From Jejubacter calystegiae (GTDB taxonomy: Bacteria > Pseudomonadota > Gammaproteobacteria > Enterobacterales > Enterobacteriaceae), in assembly GCF_005671395.1 (NCBI RefSeq), contig NZ_CP040428.1:4340001-4404000 (forward strand): a DNA stretch of 64,000 nucleotides, written 5' to 3'. Below, one piece after another: positions 1-10,879 of this stretch. Both the position numbers and the translations under genes were made by a program. Below the pieces are notes generated by a model. The model saw only the letters and a list, made by a program, of their open reading frames with translations. It was not told where the DNA came from and ran no database searches. The stretch's first letter is position 1. Each line of letters begins with the position of its first letter.

Positions 1-19
1 TGGCTAAACTACGTCGCCG

Positions 20-35
20 ACGCAAACGTTTTCGT
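20..35. promoter_or_regulatory. PurR operator upstream of purT
   Basis: The 16 bases ACGCAAACGTTTTCGT fit the known enterobacterial PurR operator consensus at every position. They end 35 bases before the purT start, the right place for repression by PurR with hypoxanthine or guanine bound. Binding is inferred from the match and the downstream gene. Confidence 0.9.
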
Positions 36-70
36 AGCTGTTGTTGTATTTTTTGACCGGGGAAATCACT

Positions 71-1252
71 ATGTCTGTACTGGGAACCGCACTGCGTCCT
101 TCCGCCACGCGCGTGATGCTGCTGGGCGCCGGAGAGTTGGGAAAAGAGGTGGCCATTGAGTGCCAGCGTCTCGGGCTGGAGGTCATCGCCGTCGATCGCT
201 ATGCCGACGCCCCCGCCATGCACGTAGCACACCGCAGCCACGTCGTGAATATGCTGGATGCAGAGCAAATTAAGGCCCTGGTGGCCAAAGAGCGCCCGGA
301 CTACATTGTGCCGGAGATCGAAGCCATCGCCACCGACGCGCTGATAGCGCTGGAAAGCGCAGGCACGCATGTGGTGCCCTGCGCCCGCGCCACGCAGCTC
401 ACCATGAACCGGGAAGGTATTCGCCGTCTGGCGGCCGAAACGCTGGCGCTCCCGACCTCCAGCTACCGCTTCGCCGACGACCTGGCAGGTTTCCGTCAGG
501 CGGTTGAAGAGATCGGCCTGCCCTGCATCATTAAGCCGGTGATGAGCTCATCCGGTAAGGGACAAAGCCTGATCCGCAGCGCCGGGCAGATTGAACAGGC
601 CTGGCACTACGCCCAACAGGGCGGCCGCGCGGGTAAAGGTCGGGTTATCGTTGAAGGGGTGGTTAACTTCGACTTCGAGATTACCCTGCTGACCATCAGC
701 GCCGTAGATGGCCTGCACTTTTGCGACCCCATCGGCCATCGTCAGCAGGACGGCGACTACCGCGAATCCTGGCAGCCCCAGCGGATGAGCGACCGGGCGC
801 TGGCGCAGGCCCGTGACGTGGCGGGCAAGGTGGTTACCGCCCTGGGCGGCCACGGCCTGTTTGGCGTGGAGCTGTTCGTCTGCGGCGATGAGGTCATATT
901 CAGCGAAGTCTCGCCGCGTCCCCACGATACCGGCATGGTCACCCTGCTCTCTCAGGATCTGTCAGAATTCGCGCTGCACGTGCGCGCATTCCTCGGCCTG
1001 CCAATAGGCGCGATTCGTCAATACGGACCGGCGGCCTCTGCGGTTATTTTACCGGAGCTAACCAGCCAGGATCTGCGTTTCAGCGGCGTGGAAAACGCCT
1101 GTGGCGCCGGGTTACAGCTACGCCTGTTCGGCAAACCGGAAATCGCGGGAACCCGCCGTCTTGGCGTGGTACTGACGACCGGAGAATCCACGGAAGATGC
1201 CGTCAGTCGGGCCAGAGCGGCCGCGGACGCGGTAGTGGTTCAGGGGGAATAA
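71..1252 (+). CDS. purT: formate-dependent phosphoribosylglycinamide formyltransferase PurT
   Basis: PurT makes formyl-GAR from GAR, formate and ATP, the folate-independent route for the third step of purine synthesis in the cytoplasm. The 393-residue product is nearly collinear with E. coli PurT (392). It opens with a Rossmann-like segment ([15 protein letters not shown], about residues 15-29), and has the ATP-grasp core with [12 protein letters not shown] in the middle and the metal-binding stretch [13 protein letters not shown] further on. The ATG at 71 is chosen over an in-frame upstream start at 41 because [10 protein letters not shown] matches the family N-terminus. A PurR operator lies just upstream. 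It converges on eda, with a hairpin between them. Confidence 0.97.
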   Translation: MSVLGTALRPSATRVMLLGAGELGKEVAIECQRLGLEVIAVDRYADAPAMHVAHRSHVVNMLDAEQIKALVAKERPDYIVPEIEAIATDALIALESAGTHVVPCARATQLTMNREGIRRLAAETLALPTSSYRFADDLAGFRQAVEEIGLPCIIKPVMSSSGKGQSLIRSAGQIEQAWHYAQQGGRAGKGRVIVEGVVNFDFEITLLTISAVDGLHFCDPIGHRQQDGDYRESWQPQRMSDRALAQARDVAGKVVTALGGHGLFGVELFVCGDEVIFSEVSPRPHDTGMVTLLSQDLSEFALHVRAFLGLPIGAIRQYGPAASAVILPELTSQDLRFSGVENACGAGLQLRLFGKPEIAGTRRLGVVLTTGESTEDAVSRARAAADAVVVQGE

Positions 1253-1259
1253 ATTAAGC

Positions 1260-1283
1260 GGCCCTCTCCGAACGGAGAGGGCC
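1260..1283. terminator. bidirectional hairpin between purT and eda
   Basis: An 11-bp perfect inverted repeat (GGCCCTCTCCG, two bases, CGGAGAGGGCC) lies in the 37-bp gap between the convergent purT and eda genes. It has no clear U-tract on either side, so it may stabilise 3' ends as much as terminate. Confidence 0.55.
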
Positions 1284-1289
1284 GGAAGA

Positions 1290-1931
1290 TTACTGCTTCG
1301 CGCCTTCCACGGCTTCACGCGCAATCTGGGTGATGCGTGCGTAGTCGCCAGACTCCAGGGCATCGCCCGGTACCAGCCAGGAACCGCCGATGCACAGCAC
1401 GCTCGGCAGCGCCAGGTAGTCGCGATAGTTAGCCGGAGAGATACCGCCAGTCGGGCAGAAACGCACCTGGGAGAACGGACCTGCGATAGCCTGCAGCGCC
1501 TTCACGCCGCCGTTCGCTTCGGCCGGGAAGAATTTAAACTCACGCAGACCGTAGTCCATGCCCAGCATCAGTTCGGAAACGGTGCTAATGCCCGGGATCA
1601 GCGGGATGGACCCTTCGGTCGCCGCTTTCAGCAGCGGCTCGGTCAGACCCGGGCTGATGGCGAACTGCGCACCCGCCTCGGTCACTTCGGCCAGCTGCTG
1701 CGGGTTGATAACGGTGCCCGCCCCCACGATGGCTTCCGGAACTTCCTTCGCAATCAGACGGATCGCTTCCATCGCACACTCGGTACGCAGGGTCACTTCC
1801 AGAACGCGAACGCCACCGGCGACCAGCGCTTTGGCCATCGGTACCGCATGCTCCAGTTTTTTGACAACGATGACCGGTACTACCGGACCGCTCTTCAGGA
1901 TCTGTTCCGCACTCGTTTTCCAGTTATTCAT
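1290..1931 (-). CDS. eda: KHG/KDPG aldolase Eda
   Basis: Eda cleaves 2-keto-3-deoxy-6-phosphogluconate to pyruvate and glyceraldehyde-3-phosphate, the second Entner-Doudoroff step; it also acts on KHG. The 213-residue product has the family's exact length. It carries the Schiff-base lysine in [12 protein letters not shown] (about residue 133), the active-site segment VLEVTLRTE and the phosphate loop GGISPANY. The start is set at ATG 1931 ([10 protein letters not shown]) by homology and a GGGAGA ribosome-binding site; the longer reading frame is an upstream extension. It lies 52 bp behind edd in the same direction, so edd-eda form one operon. Confidence 0.97.
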   Translation of the reverse strand: MNNWKTSAEQILKSGPVVPVIVVKKLEHAVPMAKALVAGGVRVLEVTLRTECAMEAIRLIAKEVPEAIVGAGTVINPQQLAEVTEAGAQFAISPGLTEPLLKAATEGSIPLIPGISTVSELMLGMDYGLREFKFFPAEANGGVKALQAIAGPFSQVRFCPTGGISPANYRDYLALPSVLCIGGSWLVPGDALESGDYARITQIAREAVEGAKQ

Positions 1932-1983
1932 CAGAGAATCTCTCCCGTGAAGGTTAATCTGTCTTCCCCGCAATGCGCGGGAT

Positions 1984-3795
1984 TTAAAAGGTAATACAGG
2001 TGGCTCCCTGCTCTGCGCCGGACAGTTTTTCACGCAGCGCGCCAAACAGTTCGCGCCCGGTACCAACGCGCATGGCGCTAAGATCCGGATGTTCAGGGGT
2101 GCGCTCAGCCAGTTCGCTATCATCCACCAGCAGCATCAGCTCGCCGGTCTGGCCGTTGACCCGAATCATGTCGCCTTCGCGGACCTTCGCCAGCAGCCCG
2201 CCGTCGTATGCTTCCGGCGTGACATGGATAGCGGAAGGAACCTTACCCGAGGCGCCAGACAGGCGTCCGTCGGTCACCAGCGCAATTTTGAAACCGCGGT
2301 CCAATAATACACCAAGTGGCGGCATGAGTTTATGTAATTCTGGCATTCCGTTCGCTTTCGGCCCCTGATGGCGCACCACCACCACGCAGTCGCGATCCAG
2401 TTTGCCGGCTTCGAAAGCCGGTACCACATCGTGCTGACTCTCGAAAATCACCGCCGGAGCTTCAATCACCTGATTATCCAGCGGTACCGCAGAGGTCTTC
2501 ATTACGGCACGGCCCAGGTTACCGCTCAGCACTTTGGTACCGCCGTGATGGGAGAAGGGTTGATCAAAGGTGGCGATAACCTCCGGATCCAACGAATTTT
2601 CAGCCCCTTCGCGCCAGTCCAGCTTACCGTTATTCAGCCACGGCTCCATGGTGTAGTGGTTCAGACCGCGGCCTGCCACGGTGTTGACATCTTCATGCAG
2701 CAGACCGCCTTTCAGCAGTTCGCGCATCAGTACCGGTACCCCGCCCGCAGCCTGGAAGTGGTTGATATCCGCCGGGCCGTTGGGATACAGGCGCGCCAAC
2801 AGCGGAACCACATCGGAAAGCTCAGAGAAATCGTCCCAGTTAATGATTATGCCGGCGGCGCGCGCCATGGCCACCAGGTGCATGGTGTGATTGGTGGATC
2901 CGCCGGTCGCCAGCAAAGCCACCATGCCGTTGACCACCACCTTTTCATCAATCATTTTACCCAGCGGCATCCAGTCGTTACCGTTGCCGGTCATACGCGT
3001 CACCTGCTGAGCCGCCGCTGCGGTCAGCGCGTCGCGCAGCGGCGCGTCCGGCTGAATAAAGGAAGAGCCCGGCAGTTGCATCCCCATAAACTCCACCACC
3101 ATCTGGTTGGTGTTGGCGGTGCCGTAGAAGGTACAGGTGCCAGGCGCGTGATAGGAGGCGGCCTCGGCATCCAGCAGCGCTGCACGATCTGCTTTACCTT
3201 CGGCATACAGCTGACGGATACGGACCTTCTCTTTATTTGGCAAACCGCTGGCCATAGGGCCGGAGGGGATGAATACCGACGGCAGATGACCGAAGGAGAG
3301 CGCGGCCATGGTCAGACCGGGGACGATTTTATCGCAGACCCCCAGGAACAGCGCGCCATCGAACATATTGTGGGACAGCCCAACGGCCGCGGACATGGCG
3401 ATCACTTCACGGCTCAGCAGCGACAGCTCCATGCCGTCCTGCCCCTGAGTCACGCCATCGCACATTGCCGGAACGCCACCGGCCACCTGCCCTACCGCAC
3501 CCACTTCATGCAGCGCCTGACGAATTTTATTCGGGTAGTTCTCATAGGGCTGATGTGCGGACAGCATGTCGTTGTAGGCGGTGATAATGGCGATATCGTT
3601 GTGCAGCATGCTTTTCAGAGAAGCTTTATCCCCCGGCTGGCAAGCCGCGAAACCGTGTGCCAGGTTACCGCAGGCTAGCTGGGAGCGACGGACGGTGTTG
3701 CTCTTCGCTTGTTCAATGCGGGCCAGGTAGGCTTCCCGGGTCGGGCGCGAACGCTCGATGATGCGATTTGTTACGCGTAACATTTTCGGATTCAT
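1984..3795 (-). CDS. edd: phosphogluconate dehydratase Edd
   Basis: Edd dehydrates 6-phosphogluconate to KDPG, the first committed Entner-Doudoroff step. The 603-residue protein equals E. coli Edd in length and is a full-length member of the IlvD/Edd dehydratase family, which carries an iron-sulfur cluster. Family segments visible include [32 protein letters not shown], the GGSTNHT stretch and the C-terminal [20 protein letters not shown]. It is the promoter-proximal gene of edd-eda and lies downstream of zwf with a terminator hairpin between. A GntR-operator-like sequence further upstream (3992-4007) fits known gluconate control of edd. Confidence 0.97.
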   Translation of the reverse strand: MNPKMLRVTNRIIERSRPTREAYLARIEQAKSNTVRRSQLACGNLAHGFAACQPGDKASLKSMLHNDIAIITAYNDMLSAHQPYENYPNKIRQALHEVGAVGQVAGGVPAMCDGVTQGQDGMELSLLSREVIAMSAAVGLSHNMFDGALFLGVCDKIVPGLTMAALSFGHLPSVFIPSGPMASGLPNKEKVRIRQLYAEGKADRAALLDAEAASYHAPGTCTFYGTANTNQMVVEFMGMQLPGSSFIQPDAPLRDALTAAAAQQVTRMTGNGNDWMPLGKMIDEKVVVNGMVALLATGGSTNHTMHLVAMARAAGIIINWDDFSELSDVVPLLARLYPNGPADINHFQAAGGVPVLMRELLKGGLLHEDVNTVAGRGLNHYTMEPWLNNGKLDWREGAENSLDPEVIATFDQPFSHHGGTKVLSGNLGRAVMKTSAVPLDNQVIEAPAVIFESQHDVVPAFEAGKLDRDCVVVVRHQGPKANGMPELHKLMPPLGVLLDRGFKIALVTDGRLSGASGKVPSAIHVTPEAYDGGLLAKVREGDMIRVNGQTGELMLLVDDSELAERTPEHPDLSAMRVGTGRELFGALREKLSGAEQGATCITF

Positions 3796-3920
3796 AAAGG
3801 GTCCTCATTATCTGTGTCGCCGTCAGGCGGCTGGTACGGAGTATCAGAAACAGTGATGACGCTGACTTATCTCTTCTCTCCCGCACCACCAGTGGCAAAA
3901 TCGCTTCAGCTAGTGTAATG

Positions 3921-3955
3921 AAAAAAGCCCCGTCGGTGAATCCGGACGGGGCTTT
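3921..3955 (-). terminator. rho-independent terminator after zwf
   Basis: On the minus strand an 11-bp stem (AAAGCCCCGTC pairing with GACGGGGCTTT) around a 10-base loop is followed by a run of six T. It is correctly placed to end zwf mRNA. It lies between the GntR-like operator and the edd start, so it could also sit in the edd leader if the edd promoter is upstream of it. Confidence 0.8.
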
Positions 3956-3991
3956 AAAACAAAAAAATTTTCAACTCTGCTGAGTCAGATC

Positions 3992-4007
3992 ATGTTACCG
4001 GTAAAAT
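3992..4007. promoter_or_regulatory. GntR-like operator for edd-eda
   Basis: ATGTTACCGGTAAAAT differs by one base from the known GntR palindrome ATGTTACCGGTAACAT. It lies 196 bp upstream of the edd start codon and just behind the zwf stop. In E. coli GntR represses edd-eda in the absence of gluconate, so the placement makes sense; binding is inferred. Confidence 0.65.
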
Positions 4008-4031
4008 AACCCTATGACACGATCGTGATAA

Positions 4032-5510
4032 TCAGGACTCGAACTCATTCCAGGAGCGGCCATCGCGGGTGATCATCGCCACCGAGGCCACTGGCCCCCA
4101 GGAGCCCGCCTGATACGGTTTGGGCGCATCGTTGTCCGCCGCCCAGGCTTCGGTAATGGAATCCACCCATTTCCACGCCTCTTCCACTTCATCGCGCCGT
4201 ACGAACAGCGCCTGAATGCCGCGCATGGTCTCCAGCAGCAGCCTTTCATAGGCATCCGCCAGATGGGTCTGGTTGAAGGTTTCGGAATAACTCAGATCCA
4301 GCTTGGTGGTCTGAAGGTTGTGTTTATGATCCAGCCCCGGCACCTTATTCAGGACCTGGATATCCACCCCTTCATCCGGCTGCAGACGAATGGTCAGCTT
4401 ATTCTGGGGCAGCTCCTGCCAGGACTCCCTAAACAGGTTCAGGGCCGGGTTCTTGAAGTAGACCACCACTTCCGAACACTTAGTCGGCAGACGCTTACCG
4501 GTACGCAGATAGAACGGCACGCCGGACCAGCGCCAGTTATCAATATCCACCCGAATGGCGACGAAGGTTTCGGTATTGCTGCTCTTATTTGCCCCCTCTT
4601 CGTCCAGATACCCCGGCACTTTTTTGCCCTGAGCAAAGCCCGAGGTATACTGCCCACGCACCGTTTTATCGCGCACGTTGGTGCGATCGATGCGACGCAG
4701 AGACTGCAGAACCTTCACCTTCTCGTTACGGATATGGTCGGCGGTCAGATCGGCGGGCGGCGACATCGCGATCATGCACAGAATCTGCAGCAGGTGGTTC
4801 TGCACCATATCGCGCATCTGGCCAGCCTGGTCAAAGTAGCCCCAGCGCCCTTCAATGCCCACTTCTTCGGCCACGGTGATCTCTACGTGATCGATGGTGC
4901 GATTATCCCAGTTATTGACGAACAGGGAGTTGGCGAAACGCAGCGCCAGCAGGTTGAGTACCGTCTCTTTACCCAGATAGTGGTCGATGCGATAAACCTG
5001 GCATTCTTCGAAGAACTCGCCCACCTGGTCATTAATTTCACGGGAAGTCGCCAGTGAAGTACCGAGCGGCTTTTCCATCACCACGCGAGCCGGTTTGGCG
5101 TTCAGCTTCGCGGCGCCCAGCCCCTGACAGATGGCGCCGAAGGTGCTGGGCGGCATGGCGAAATAGTTAATGGTGATCCGACTCTTCTGATCGAGCATTT
5201 TCCCCAGTCGGGTGAAGCCTTTCTGGTCGTTGACATCCAGATTACAGAAGTCCAGGCGACCGCTCAGGGTCTGCCACAGCGCCTCATCAATCGGCTCTTT
5301 CATAAAGGTTTCGAGCGCTTCACGAACCACGCCGGTATAGAACTCTTTATCCCAGTCCGCGCGCCCCACCCCCAGAATACGCGTATCGGGATGAATCTGG
5401 CCCGCCTTTTCCAACTGATACAGGGAAGGCAGCAGTTTACGGCGCGCAAGATCGCCTTTTGCGCCGAAAATGACCAGGTCGCATGCCTGGGCTGTTTGCG
5501 TTACCGCCAT
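4032..5510 (-). CDS. zwf: glucose-6-phosphate 1-dehydrogenase Zwf
   Basis: Zwf oxidises glucose-6-phosphate to 6-phosphogluconolactone with NADP+, feeding the pentose phosphate and Entner-Doudoroff pathways. The 492-residue product (E. coli 491) has the N-terminal dinucleotide-binding loop [17 protein letters not shown] (about residues 15-31) and the active-site signature [13 protein letters not shown] near residue 175-187. The ATG at 5510 gives MAVTQTAQ as in relatives. Transcription runs left toward edd and stops at the hairpin at 3921-3955. A palindrome fitting the HexR operator lies 46 bp upstream. Confidence 0.97.
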   Translation of the reverse strand: MAVTQTAQACDLVIFGAKGDLARRKLLPSLYQLEKAGQIHPDTRILGVGRADWDKEFYTGVVREALETFMKEPIDEALWQTLSGRLDFCNLDVNDQKGFTRLGKMLDQKSRITINYFAMPPSTFGAICQGLGAAKLNAKPARVVMEKPLGTSLATSREINDQVGEFFEECQVYRIDHYLGKETVLNLLALRFANSLFVNNWDNRTIDHVEITVAEEVGIEGRWGYFDQAGQMRDMVQNHLLQILCMIAMSPPADLTADHIRNEKVKVLQSLRRIDRTNVRDKTVRGQYTSGFAQGKKVPGYLDEEGANKSSNTETFVAIRVDIDNWRWSGVPFYLRTGKRLPTKCSEVVVYFKNPALNLFRESWQELPQNKLTIRLQPDEGVDIQVLNKVPGLDHKHNLQTTKLDLSYSETFNQTHLADAYERLLLETMRGIQALFVRRDEVEEAWKWVDSITEAWAADNDAPKPYQAGSWGPVASVAMITRDGRSWNEFES

Positions 5511-5555
5511 GTCTTTTCTCCTCGTTCCGGCTGGCCCGGCTTATGCCAGACCGCT

Positions 5556-5570
5556 TGTAATTTTATTACA
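5556..5570. promoter_or_regulatory. HexR operator at the zwf promoter
   Basis: TGTAATTTTATTACA is a near-perfect 15-bp palindrome fitting the known HexR box (TGTAAT-centre-ATTACA). It lies between zwf and the divergent hexR gene. HexR releases such sites when it binds KDPG. The rest of this 324-bp intergenic stretch (5511-5834) holds both promoters; I saw no other gene in it. Confidence 0.8.
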
Positions 5571-5834
5571 ATGCACTGTACTTCATTTTGTTAGTGAGGC
5601 GAATACACCCAGTGCCATTTGCCATAGAAATCGCCAGCTGTCGCTATCGTAAAGCGCTATCCGACCTGTTGCCAGCAGAGGACCAAAACCCGACTACGAT
5701 CAAGTAATGAAAAAAAACAACAGCTTTGGCCTTTTCGATACCCGCAGATGCCCCCGAAAAGGGTATTCTGGGCGGAGTAACTGACGATGACGCCCGAAGT
5801 GGCATCGCAACGAGCTGTGAGTGCCTCATTCATT

Positions 5835-6704
5835 ATGAATATGCTGGAAACTATCCGGATTCAGCGGGACAGGCTGAGTAAGTCCGAACGCAAGGTCGCC
5901 GACGCCATTTTACAGGCGCCGCAGCGCGCCATTCATTCGAGTATCGCGGCGCTTGCCGCCTGCGCCGGGGTGAGCGAACCCACCGTCAACCGCTTCTGCC
6001 GCCGTATGGAAACCCGGGGCTTCCCCGATTTCAAACTTCATCTGGCCCAGAGCCTGGCCAGCGGTACTCCCTGGGTCAGCCGCAGCGTTGATGAAAATGA
6101 TAGCGTCGAGTCCTACACCAATAAAATTTTTGAGTCAGCAATGGCCAGTCTGGATCAGGTGCGCCAGACTCTGGATATGCAGGCCATCAACCGCGCCGTA
6201 GACTGGCTAAGCCAGGCGCGACGCATCACCTTCTTCGGGCTTGGCGCCTCCGCCGTTGTGGCTCACGATGCCATGAACAAGTTCCTGCGCTTCAATGTGC
6301 CGGTTTTCTATTCCGACGATATCGTGGTGCAGCGAATGAACTGCATCAACGGCGGCAGTGGCGACGTACTGGTGTTGATCTCCCACACCGGTCGGACCCG
6401 GCAGATGGTCGAGCTGGCCGGTCTGGCGCGCGACAACGATATGATGGTGATAGCCATTACCAGCCCCGACTCGCCGCTGGCAGAGGAAGCCGGTCTTAGC
6501 CTGCTGCTGGAGGTACCGGAAGATACCGATATCTATATCCCCATGGTATCTCGTCTGGCGCAGCTCACGCTGCTCGATGCTCTGGCTACCGGCTTTACCC
6601 TGCGCCGCGGCGCGAAATTCAGAGAGAACTTGAAGCGGGTCAAGGAAGCCCTGCGCGAATCGCGCTTTGATAAGGGACTGTTTCTGCCGGATAACACAGA
6701 GTAA
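5835..6704 (+). CDS. hexR: RpiR-family regulator HexR
   Basis: HexR is the KDPG-responsive DNA-binding regulator of central sugar metabolism (zwf, edd-eda and others). The 289-residue product matches E. coli HexR in length. Residues 1-77 form the RpiR-type HTH domain (VSEPTVNRFCRRMETRGFPDF is the recognition region). A SIS sugar-phosphate domain follows, with FFGLGASAVVAHD and VLISHTGRT. Start at 5835 (MNMLETIR) follows family alignment; a longer frame opens at 5787. It is divergent from zwf, whose promoter region carries a HexR box, and is followed by pykA. Confidence 0.95.
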   Translation: MNMLETIRIQRDRLSKSERKVADAILQAPQRAIHSSIAALAACAGVSEPTVNRFCRRMETRGFPDFKLHLAQSLASGTPWVSRSVDENDSVESYTNKIFESAMASLDQVRQTLDMQAINRAVDWLSQARRITFFGLGASAVVAHDAMNKFLRFNVPVFYSDDIVVQRMNCINGGSGDVLVLISHTGRTRQMVELAGLARDNDMMVIAITSPDSPLAEEAGLSLLLEVPEDTDIYIPMVSRLAQLTLLDALATGFTLRRGAKFRENLKRVKEALRESRFDKGLFLPDNTE

Positions 6705-6828
6705 TTTGTTAATTTTTTATAACAAAGATGTAACTTAGCAGGCTGTTCGGTTAGGTTAAGAGTAGAAAGTCCGAACAACCGAATTCTATTCAAGCAACAC
6801 CGAGTTGTTTCAGTCAACGGAGTAATAC

Positions 6829-8271
6829 ATGTCCAGACGGCTACGCAGAACCAAAATCGTAACCACCTTAGGCCCGGCCACTGACCGCGACAATAACCTA
6901 GAGAAGGTTATCGCCGCTGGCGCCAATGTGGTGCGCATGAACTTTTCACACGGCAGCGCGGAAGATCACCTGCTGCGCGCCAATAAGGTCCGCGAAATCG
7001 CGGCGCGGCTGGGACGTCATGTCGCCATCCTGGGCGATCTCCAGGGGCCGAAAATCCGTGTTTCCACCTTTAAAGAGGGCAAAGTCTTCCTCAACATCGG
7101 TGACAAATTTCTGCTCGATGCCGGCCTGGGCAAAGGCGAAGGCGATCGGGAAAAAGTCGGCATCGACTATAAAGGGCTGCCCGCGGATGTGGTGCCTGGC
7201 GATATCCTGCTGCTCGACGACGGTCGCGTGCAGCTGAAGGTGCTGGAAGTTCAGGGGATGAAAGTTTTTACCGAAGTCACCGTCGGTGGACCGCTCTCCA
7301 ATAACAAAGGCATCAACAAGCTGGGCGGCGGCCTGTCGGCCGAAGCGCTGACCGAAAAAGACAAAGCCGATATCCTGACCGCAGCGAAAATTGGGGTGGA
7401 TTATCTGGCGGTCTCCTTTCCGCGCTGCGGCGAGGATCTGAACTATGCCCGCCGTCTGGCGCGTGATGCTGGCTGCGACGCCCACATTGTCGCTAAGGTC
7501 GAACGTGCGGAGGCCGTAGCCAGCGAAGAGGCCATGGACGATATTATTCGCGCCTCCGACGCTGTGATGGTCGCGCGCGGCGATCTTGGCGTGGAGATCG
7601 GCGATCCGGAGCTGGTCGGCATCCAAAAAACCCTGATTCGCCGTGCCCGTCGGCTGAATCGTGCCGTCATTACCGCGACCCAGATGATGGAGTCGATGAT
7701 CACCAACCCGATGCCAACTCGCGCCGAGGTCATGGACGTAGCGAACGCCGTGCTGGACGGCACCGACGCTGTCATGCTCTCAGCAGAGACCGCTGCGGGT
7801 CAGTACCCGGCAGAGACGGTCGCGGCCATGGCCCGGGTCTGTATTGGCGCCGAAAAAATCCCCAGCGTCAATGTTTCCAAACACCGCCTGGACGTGCAGT
7901 TCGAAAATGTGGAAGAGGCTATCGCTATGTCGGCCATGTACGCGGCTAACCACACCACCGGAGTGACCGCGATCATCGCCATGACCGAATCCGGCCGCAC
8001 TGCACGCATGACCTCGCGCATCAGCTCTGGCCTGCCAATCTTCGCGATGTCGCGCCATGAGCGCACCCTGGATCTGACCTCCCTGTACCGCGGCGTAACG
8101 CCGGTACACTGCGACACCCATACCGACGGTGTAGCCGCCGCCCACGATGCGGTGAACCTGCTACGCGATAAGGGCTATCTGGTCCCTGGCGATCGGGTTA
8201 TCGTCACCCAGGGCGATGTGATGGGCACCGTAGGCACCACCAATACCGTGCGTATTCTGACCGTCGAATAA
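6829..8271 (+). CDS. pykA: pyruvate kinase II PykA
   Basis: PykA converts phosphoenolpyruvate and ADP to pyruvate and ATP at the end of glycolysis; the type II enzyme is AMP-activated. The 480-residue length equals E. coli PykA. It shows the substrate-binding start [12 protein letters not shown], the GDLQGPKIR segment, [10 protein letters not shown], and the signature [20 protein letters not shown]. The ATG at 6829 follows an AACGGAG ribosome-binding site. It stands alone between hexR and the convergent lpxM, with a shared terminator at 8288-8321. Confidence 0.97.
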   Translation: MSRRLRRTKIVTTLGPATDRDNNLEKVIAAGANVVRMNFSHGSAEDHLLRANKVREIAARLGRHVAILGDLQGPKIRVSTFKEGKVFLNIGDKFLLDAGLGKGEGDREKVGIDYKGLPADVVPGDILLLDDGRVQLKVLEVQGMKVFTEVTVGGPLSNNKGINKLGGGLSAEALTEKDKADILTAAKIGVDYLAVSFPRCGEDLNYARRLARDAGCDAHIVAKVERAEAVASEEAMDDIIRASDAVMVARGDLGVEIGDPELVGIQKTLIRRARRLNRAVITATQMMESMITNPMPTRAEVMDVANAVLDGTDAVMLSAETAAGQYPAETVAAMARVCIGAEKIPSVNVSKHRLDVQFENVEEAIAMSAMYAANHTTGVTAIIAMTESGRTARMTSRISSGLPIFAMSRHERTLDLTSLYRGVTPVHCDTHTDGVAAAHDAVNLLRDKGYLVPGDRVIVTQGDVMGTVGTTNTVRILTVE

Positions 8272-8287
8272 TCGACCTTCGGAAATG

Positions 8288-8321
8288 AAAAAGCCCACAG
8301 CGTCGTCTGTGGGCTTTTTTA
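8288..8321. terminator. bidirectional terminator between pykA and lpxM
   Basis: A 10-bp stem (AAGCCCACAG / CTGTGGGCTT) around a six-base loop has a T-run on the plus strand and an A-run before it. It can therefore end both pykA (plus) and lpxM (minus). Confidence 0.85.
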
Positions 8322-8332
8322 TCGCTAAATGA

Positions 8333-9331
8333 TCAGGGCTTCTTCCTGTCCTTCGGCCACAGATCCTTGCGCTTATAAGGCTGAATCTCCCCTTCCTTAC
8401 GGGTCTTCAACAGCTTCAGAATCCAAGTGTACTGCTCGGGATGAGGCCCCACAAAGATCTCCACCTCTTCATTCATACGCCGGGCGATGGTGTGATCGTC
8501 CGCCTCGCGCAGATCGTCCATCGGCGGACGGATATAGATATCCAGCCGATGAGTGTCGCCGTTATAAACCGGAAACAGCGGCACAACCCGTGCCCGACAC
8601 ACTTTCATCAGGCGGCCAATCGCCGGCAGCGTCGCCTTATAGGTCGCGAAGAAATCCACGAATTCGCTGTGTTCACGGCCGTGATCCTGGTCCGGAAGAT
8701 AGTAGCCCCAGTACCCCTGACGCACCGAGCTGATAAAAGGCTTGATGCCATCGTTACGGGCGTGCATACGGCCACCAAAACGGCGGCGTATCCGGTTCCA
8801 CAGATAATCGAACAGCTGATTGCCCTGGTTATGGAACATCGCCGCCATCAACTGGCCGCTTGCCGCCATCAGCATCGCCGGTATATCCACCGCCCAGCCG
8901 TGAGGGACCAGAAAAATCACCTTCTCGTTATTGGCCTGCAGCTCATCAATAATCTCTTTACCATGCCAGTCGACACGAGCCAGAATCTTTTGTGGATCCC
9001 GTAACCCCAGCTCCGCCATCATGGCCATCGCCTGAGGCGCGGTCGTAAACATGCCGTCGATCATGGCTTCCCGTTGCTCTTCCGGTAGCTCCGGAAAACA
9101 GTAAAGCAGATTGATGCGCGCCCGGCGCCGGGCGCTTTTCGCAAAGCGTCCGGCAATACGGCCAATATTCCCCAGCAGCGGATCGCGCAGACGCGGCGGC
9201 GTCCAGGCCAGTCCCGCAAAGGCCACCACGCCCAGCCACGAGCCCCAGTAGCGCGGATGCAAAAACGCCTTCTGGAACTGAGGAATAAACTCAATGTTCG
9301 ATCTCTTTTCTGCTTTTTGTTCTTTTTCCAT
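8333..9331 (-). CDS. lpxM: lipid A myristoyltransferase LpxM (MsbB)
   Basis: LpxM adds the last secondary acyl chain (myristate) to lipid A from acyl-ACP at the inner membrane. The 332-residue product (E. coli 323) aligns throughout. It has a hydrophobic N-terminal anchor (about residues 28-45) and the acyltransferase motif HGWAVD (H-x4-D). Its C-terminus ends in a basic, charged tail slightly longer than that of E. coli. In E. coli mepM is the next gene upstream; here a six-gene glycan operon lies between them. Confidence 0.95.
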   Translation of the reverse strand: MEKEQKAEKRSNIEFIPQFQKAFLHPRYWGSWLGVVAFAGLAWTPPRLRDPLLGNIGRIAGRFAKSARRRARINLLYCFPELPEEQREAMIDGMFTTAPQAMAMMAELGLRDPQKILARVDWHGKEIIDELQANNEKVIFLVPHGWAVDIPAMLMAASGQLMAAMFHNQGNQLFDYLWNRIRRRFGGRMHARNDGIKPFISSVRQGYWGYYLPDQDHGREHSEFVDFFATYKATLPAIGRLMKVCRARVVPLFPVYNGDTHRLDIYIRPPMDDLREADDHTIARRMNEEVEIFVGPHPEQYTWILKLLKTRKEGEIQPYKRKDLWPKDRKKP

Positions 9332-9410
9332 TCGCTTCCCGGCCGTGGCCGATTCGACTAATCATCACCGTTGCCCGCTATTTTAGCGGCGGATGGCCGA
9401 CAGACAAAGT

Positions 9411-9440
9411 AAAAGACCACCTTCCGGGAAGGCGGCCTTT
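9411..9440 (-). terminator. terminator of the glycan operon
   Basis: On the minus strand GGCCGCCTTCC, one base, GGAAGGTGGTC (G-U pairs allowed) is followed by TTTT. It lies 162 bp after the last operon gene (stop at 9602) and before lpxM. The 270-bp gap 9332-9601 holds no other recognisable gene. Confidence 0.6.
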
Positions 9441-9601
9441 GAGAATGCCCCTGTAAGGCTGAGGGATCCCTGCGAAATCCGCATTAATCAATCAGCACTC
9501 TGTCTCTACAGATACTGGTTAGTTTACTTTTATTCGCAGTAATATCAGCAGTGAATAGCGAAATATCTTAGTCCCTGATGGGGATTATGGCGAGAAACCC
9601 G

Positions 9602-10879
9602 TTAAAACTTCAGCTCGACTTCGAAACCGACGGAATAAGCAGGCGAACTGCGTGACGCATCATCTCCGGATCCGGAACGAAAACGCTTTGATGGCAGAAA
9701 CATGCCCAGCAACAGTTCAGTCTTTAGATTATCAGTGACTTCCACCCCCCAGATGAGATCGACTCCCTCCCCCAACCGATGCGTGTTCCGACGATCGTAA
9801 CGGGACTTCAGTTCGGGATCGTGGGTACCAAAATCGTCCATCCGCGTCTGGCGGTAATGGTGATAGACCAGATCCAGTCCTGAATCCGGGGTAATATCCA
9901 GCCCAATACCTGCGCTAAAGACCTGAAGGTTAGCCAATTCCGGCGCCAGCGTATTGCCATAAATGCTGAATTTAGTATCTCCACCGAAGGTCGCTTCGTT
10001 GGATTGCAGCCCTGTCTGACGGTAGTGCTGGCTGGCTAACGCGTATCCCAGGGTGATGCGCGAGCGTAGATCATGATCAAAGACCCAGGTGGCGCCAAGA
10101 TCGATTGCGTAGCCCTTGTGGCGCCCGCTTTCGTTTTTTCCCTCCATCATGCCTAACTCAGCCCAATGGCGTAACCCTCTGCTCTGCTCGTTATGCGAAC
10201 GCAGTCCGTAATGATACTGATGATACCCATCGTCATGGGTATTTTTGCTCATAACCACATAACCGCCTGCCAGCCACTTATCATCAATTTTAAAACGCAG
10301 ATTCGTTGCTATCGTTGCGGCATTCCCCGTATTGCGCGTTGAGCGATTCAGCAGATCGCGCTGCCAGTAATTAATCCTGGCGCCCAGCACGTCCCCCCGC
10401 CAGCCTCCCTTTTTCCAGTGGAGCAGCACACCATCCATATTTTCATCAAACAACCATTCGCGCTCGTCGCGGTACAGCCAGCGCCCCATACGCAGATCGC
10501 TATTCAATGCATCAATATTTACGCCAATATATGCCTGGGTCAGATCCAGTTTGGTCTGGCTCTGCTTCTTTTTACCGCTTTCACGGGTCGTTTTGTCCGT
10601 CAGCTCCAGCTCCAGTACGCCATATAGCGGCCTCTTCTTTGCTACATCGACCCGAAATCGCGCCAGGGGCTCCCGCTTCTGCTCATTTTCGCGCTTTTCA
10701 CCTTTACGCAGCGATTTGTTACGCAGCGACCATGTCTCAAGTTTTAACGTGGTATGAAATTGAAGCAATGGCGCTTCCGGTTTCTCTTCCGCCCGTACGC
10801 CAGACGACGCGAAAAGCAAATTTATTCCCAGTGAAATGGCAAAGCTACAGCGACATGCTGATGAAATATATCTTGTCAT
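9602..10879 (-). CDS. AlgE-like outer-membrane glycan export barrel
   Basis: Probable outer-membrane beta-barrel of the alginate-export (AlgE) type, the exit channel of the operon. The 425-residue protein has a signal peptide (hydrophobic stretch ending SSGVRA, cleavage near residue 30). Beyond it are many amphipathic alternating strands rich in Arg, Tyr and Trp, and the protein ends in Phe (EVELKF) as outer-membrane barrels do. The LGEGVDLIWGVEVTDNLKTELLLG segment recalls the C-terminal strands of AlgE. Its ATG overlaps the stop of the upstream kinase gene by one base (TAATG), so the two are translationally coupled. Family call is by pattern; a substrate cannot be named. Confidence 0.7.
   Translation of the reverse strand: MTRYISSACRCSFAISLGINLLFASSGVRAEEKPEAPLLQFHTTLKLETWSLRNKSLRKGEKRENEQKREPLARFRVDVAKKRPLYGVLELELTDKTTRESGKKKQSQTKLDLTQAYIGVNIDALNSDLRMGRWLYRDEREWLFDENMDGVLLHWKKGGWRGDVLGARINYWQRDLLNRSTRNTGNAATIATNLRFKIDDKWLAGGYVVMSKNTHDDGYHQYHYGLRSHNEQSRGLRHWAELGMMEGKNESGRHKGYAIDLGATWVFDHDLRSRITLGYALASQHYRQTGLQSNEATFGGDTKFSIYGNTLAPELANLQVFSAGIGLDITPDSGLDLVYHHYRQTRMDDFGTHDPELKSRYDRRNTHRLGEGVDLIWGVEVTDNLKTELLLGMFLPSKRFRSGSGDDASRSSPAYSVGFEVELKF

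Noticed and set aside
2368-3678. 436-codon open frame on the plus strand
   Set aside because: Antisense shadow of edd; His/Gln-rich product with no domain pattern.
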